The position numbers and the translations under genes were made by a program. A DNA stretch of 33,122 nucleotides from Candidatus Accumulibacter regalis (GTDB lineage Bacteria; Pseudomonadota; Gammaproteobacteria; Burkholderiales; Rhodocyclaceae). Every line of letters begins with the position of its first letter. Position 1 is the stretch's first letter. Of the stretch, positions 32,962 to 33,122 are shown piece by piece. The notes beneath the pieces were generated by a model. It saw nothing but the letters and a program-made list of their open reading frames with translations. It made no database searches and was not told the origin of the DNA. The stretch is taken from assembly GCA_000585075.1 (NCBI GenBank), contig JEMY01000035.1, forward strand, positions 1-33,122. The letters are read 5' to 3'.

Positions 32962-33122
32962 TCAGCCGTCCGGCCCGCGCGGCCCCTGCTCGCCCCGCCC
33001 ACCGCCGCGCTCGTCGCGCTGCCCACCCGCCTCGCGACGGCGATCAGACCGCGACTGGCGTTCATCAGGCGACGGCGCGCTGGCTCCTCCGGGAGGAGCC
33101 GCCGGGCGCTGCGGCATCGCCG
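32962..33122 (-). CDS. C-terminal part of a low-complexity Arg/Gly/Pro-rich protein, cut by the window edge
   Basis: The minus-strand frame is open from the right edge to a TGA at 32962-32964. It gives PQRPAAPPGGASAPSPDERQ, then RSDRRREAGGQRDERGGG and GEQGPRGPDG. This is a disordered, charged tail with no recognisable domain. The gene would extend beyond the window. Chance open frames are common in GC-rich DNA, so confidence is modest. Between this frame and the ClC start (32748-32961) nothing else is recognised. Confidence 0.4.
   Translation of the reverse strand, partial: AMPQRPAAPPGGASAPSPDERQSRSDRRREAGGQRDERGGGRGEQGPRGPDG

Overview
The window is high-GC, densely packed bacterial chromosome. 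Protein families and architecture (PsiE, NnrS, DUF2789, DUF3820, COQ8-like ABC1 kinase, FeS-type photolyase, short operons with frequent ATGA overlaps) fit a betaproteobacterium of the Rhodocyclales/'Candidatus Accumulibacter' kind. That is an inference from gene content, not shown by any marker gene. No rRNA, tRNA, CRISPR array or replication origin was seen.

Layout. (1) 1-1160 is a decayed border: the C-terminus of a transposition-type AAA ATPase, a 26-bp tandem repeat that looks like an element end, a 24-bp tandem repeat, and a frameshifted remnant of an alpha/beta hydrolase whose intact relative lies at 25953-26633. (2) 1163-4258 (-) encodes a 1031-aa fusion of a ParE/RelE-like domain, a complete UvrD-type helicase, ankyrin repeats and a charged helix. 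(3) 4259-5468 holds an IS91-type transposase remnant, a heptanucleotide tandem repeat and a well-formed promoter/operator. (4) 5469-10215 carries a P2-type cation ATPase, a secreted SOUL heme-binding protein, a TerB-like protein and PsiE. (5) 10614-18019 is a divergent block. A minus-strand operon (SDR, DUF3429, small membrane protein, ABC1/COQ8-like kinase, CIA30, histidine phosphatase) faces a plus-strand operon (TIGR02450, FAD amine-oxidase-like protein, FeS-type photolyase). (6) 18207-18600 is an internally deleted IS3 transposase. (7) 18661-32747 is mostly housekeeping: AEC transporter, crotonase, RluA, NnrS, MFS, DUF3820, PepD, hydrolase, lipoprotein peptidase, ABC-2 exporter, DUF2789 and a ClC-CBS channel/antiporter. 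It also holds a duplicated palindromic repeat element at 27.8-28.4 kb. (8) The right edge cuts a low-complexity protein.

Main observation. The promoter of the P-type ATPase (5337-5355) and that of the photolyase operon (14997-15015) share one architecture: a TATA(C/G)T -10-like hexamer abutting the palindrome TTGTC-N3-GACAA. A degenerate copy (14929-14941) lies on the SDR side of the divergent promoter. This suggests that ATPase-SOUL and the photolyase/SDR/ABC1 block form one regulon, probably for light or photo-oxidative/UV stress given photolyase, flavin and heme proteins. The regulator is not in the window. The block is bracketed by IS91 and IS3 remnants.

The second observation is the toxin-like/helicase/ankyrin fusion at the left, beside mobile-element debris, which could be a defence or repair protein of unrecognised type.
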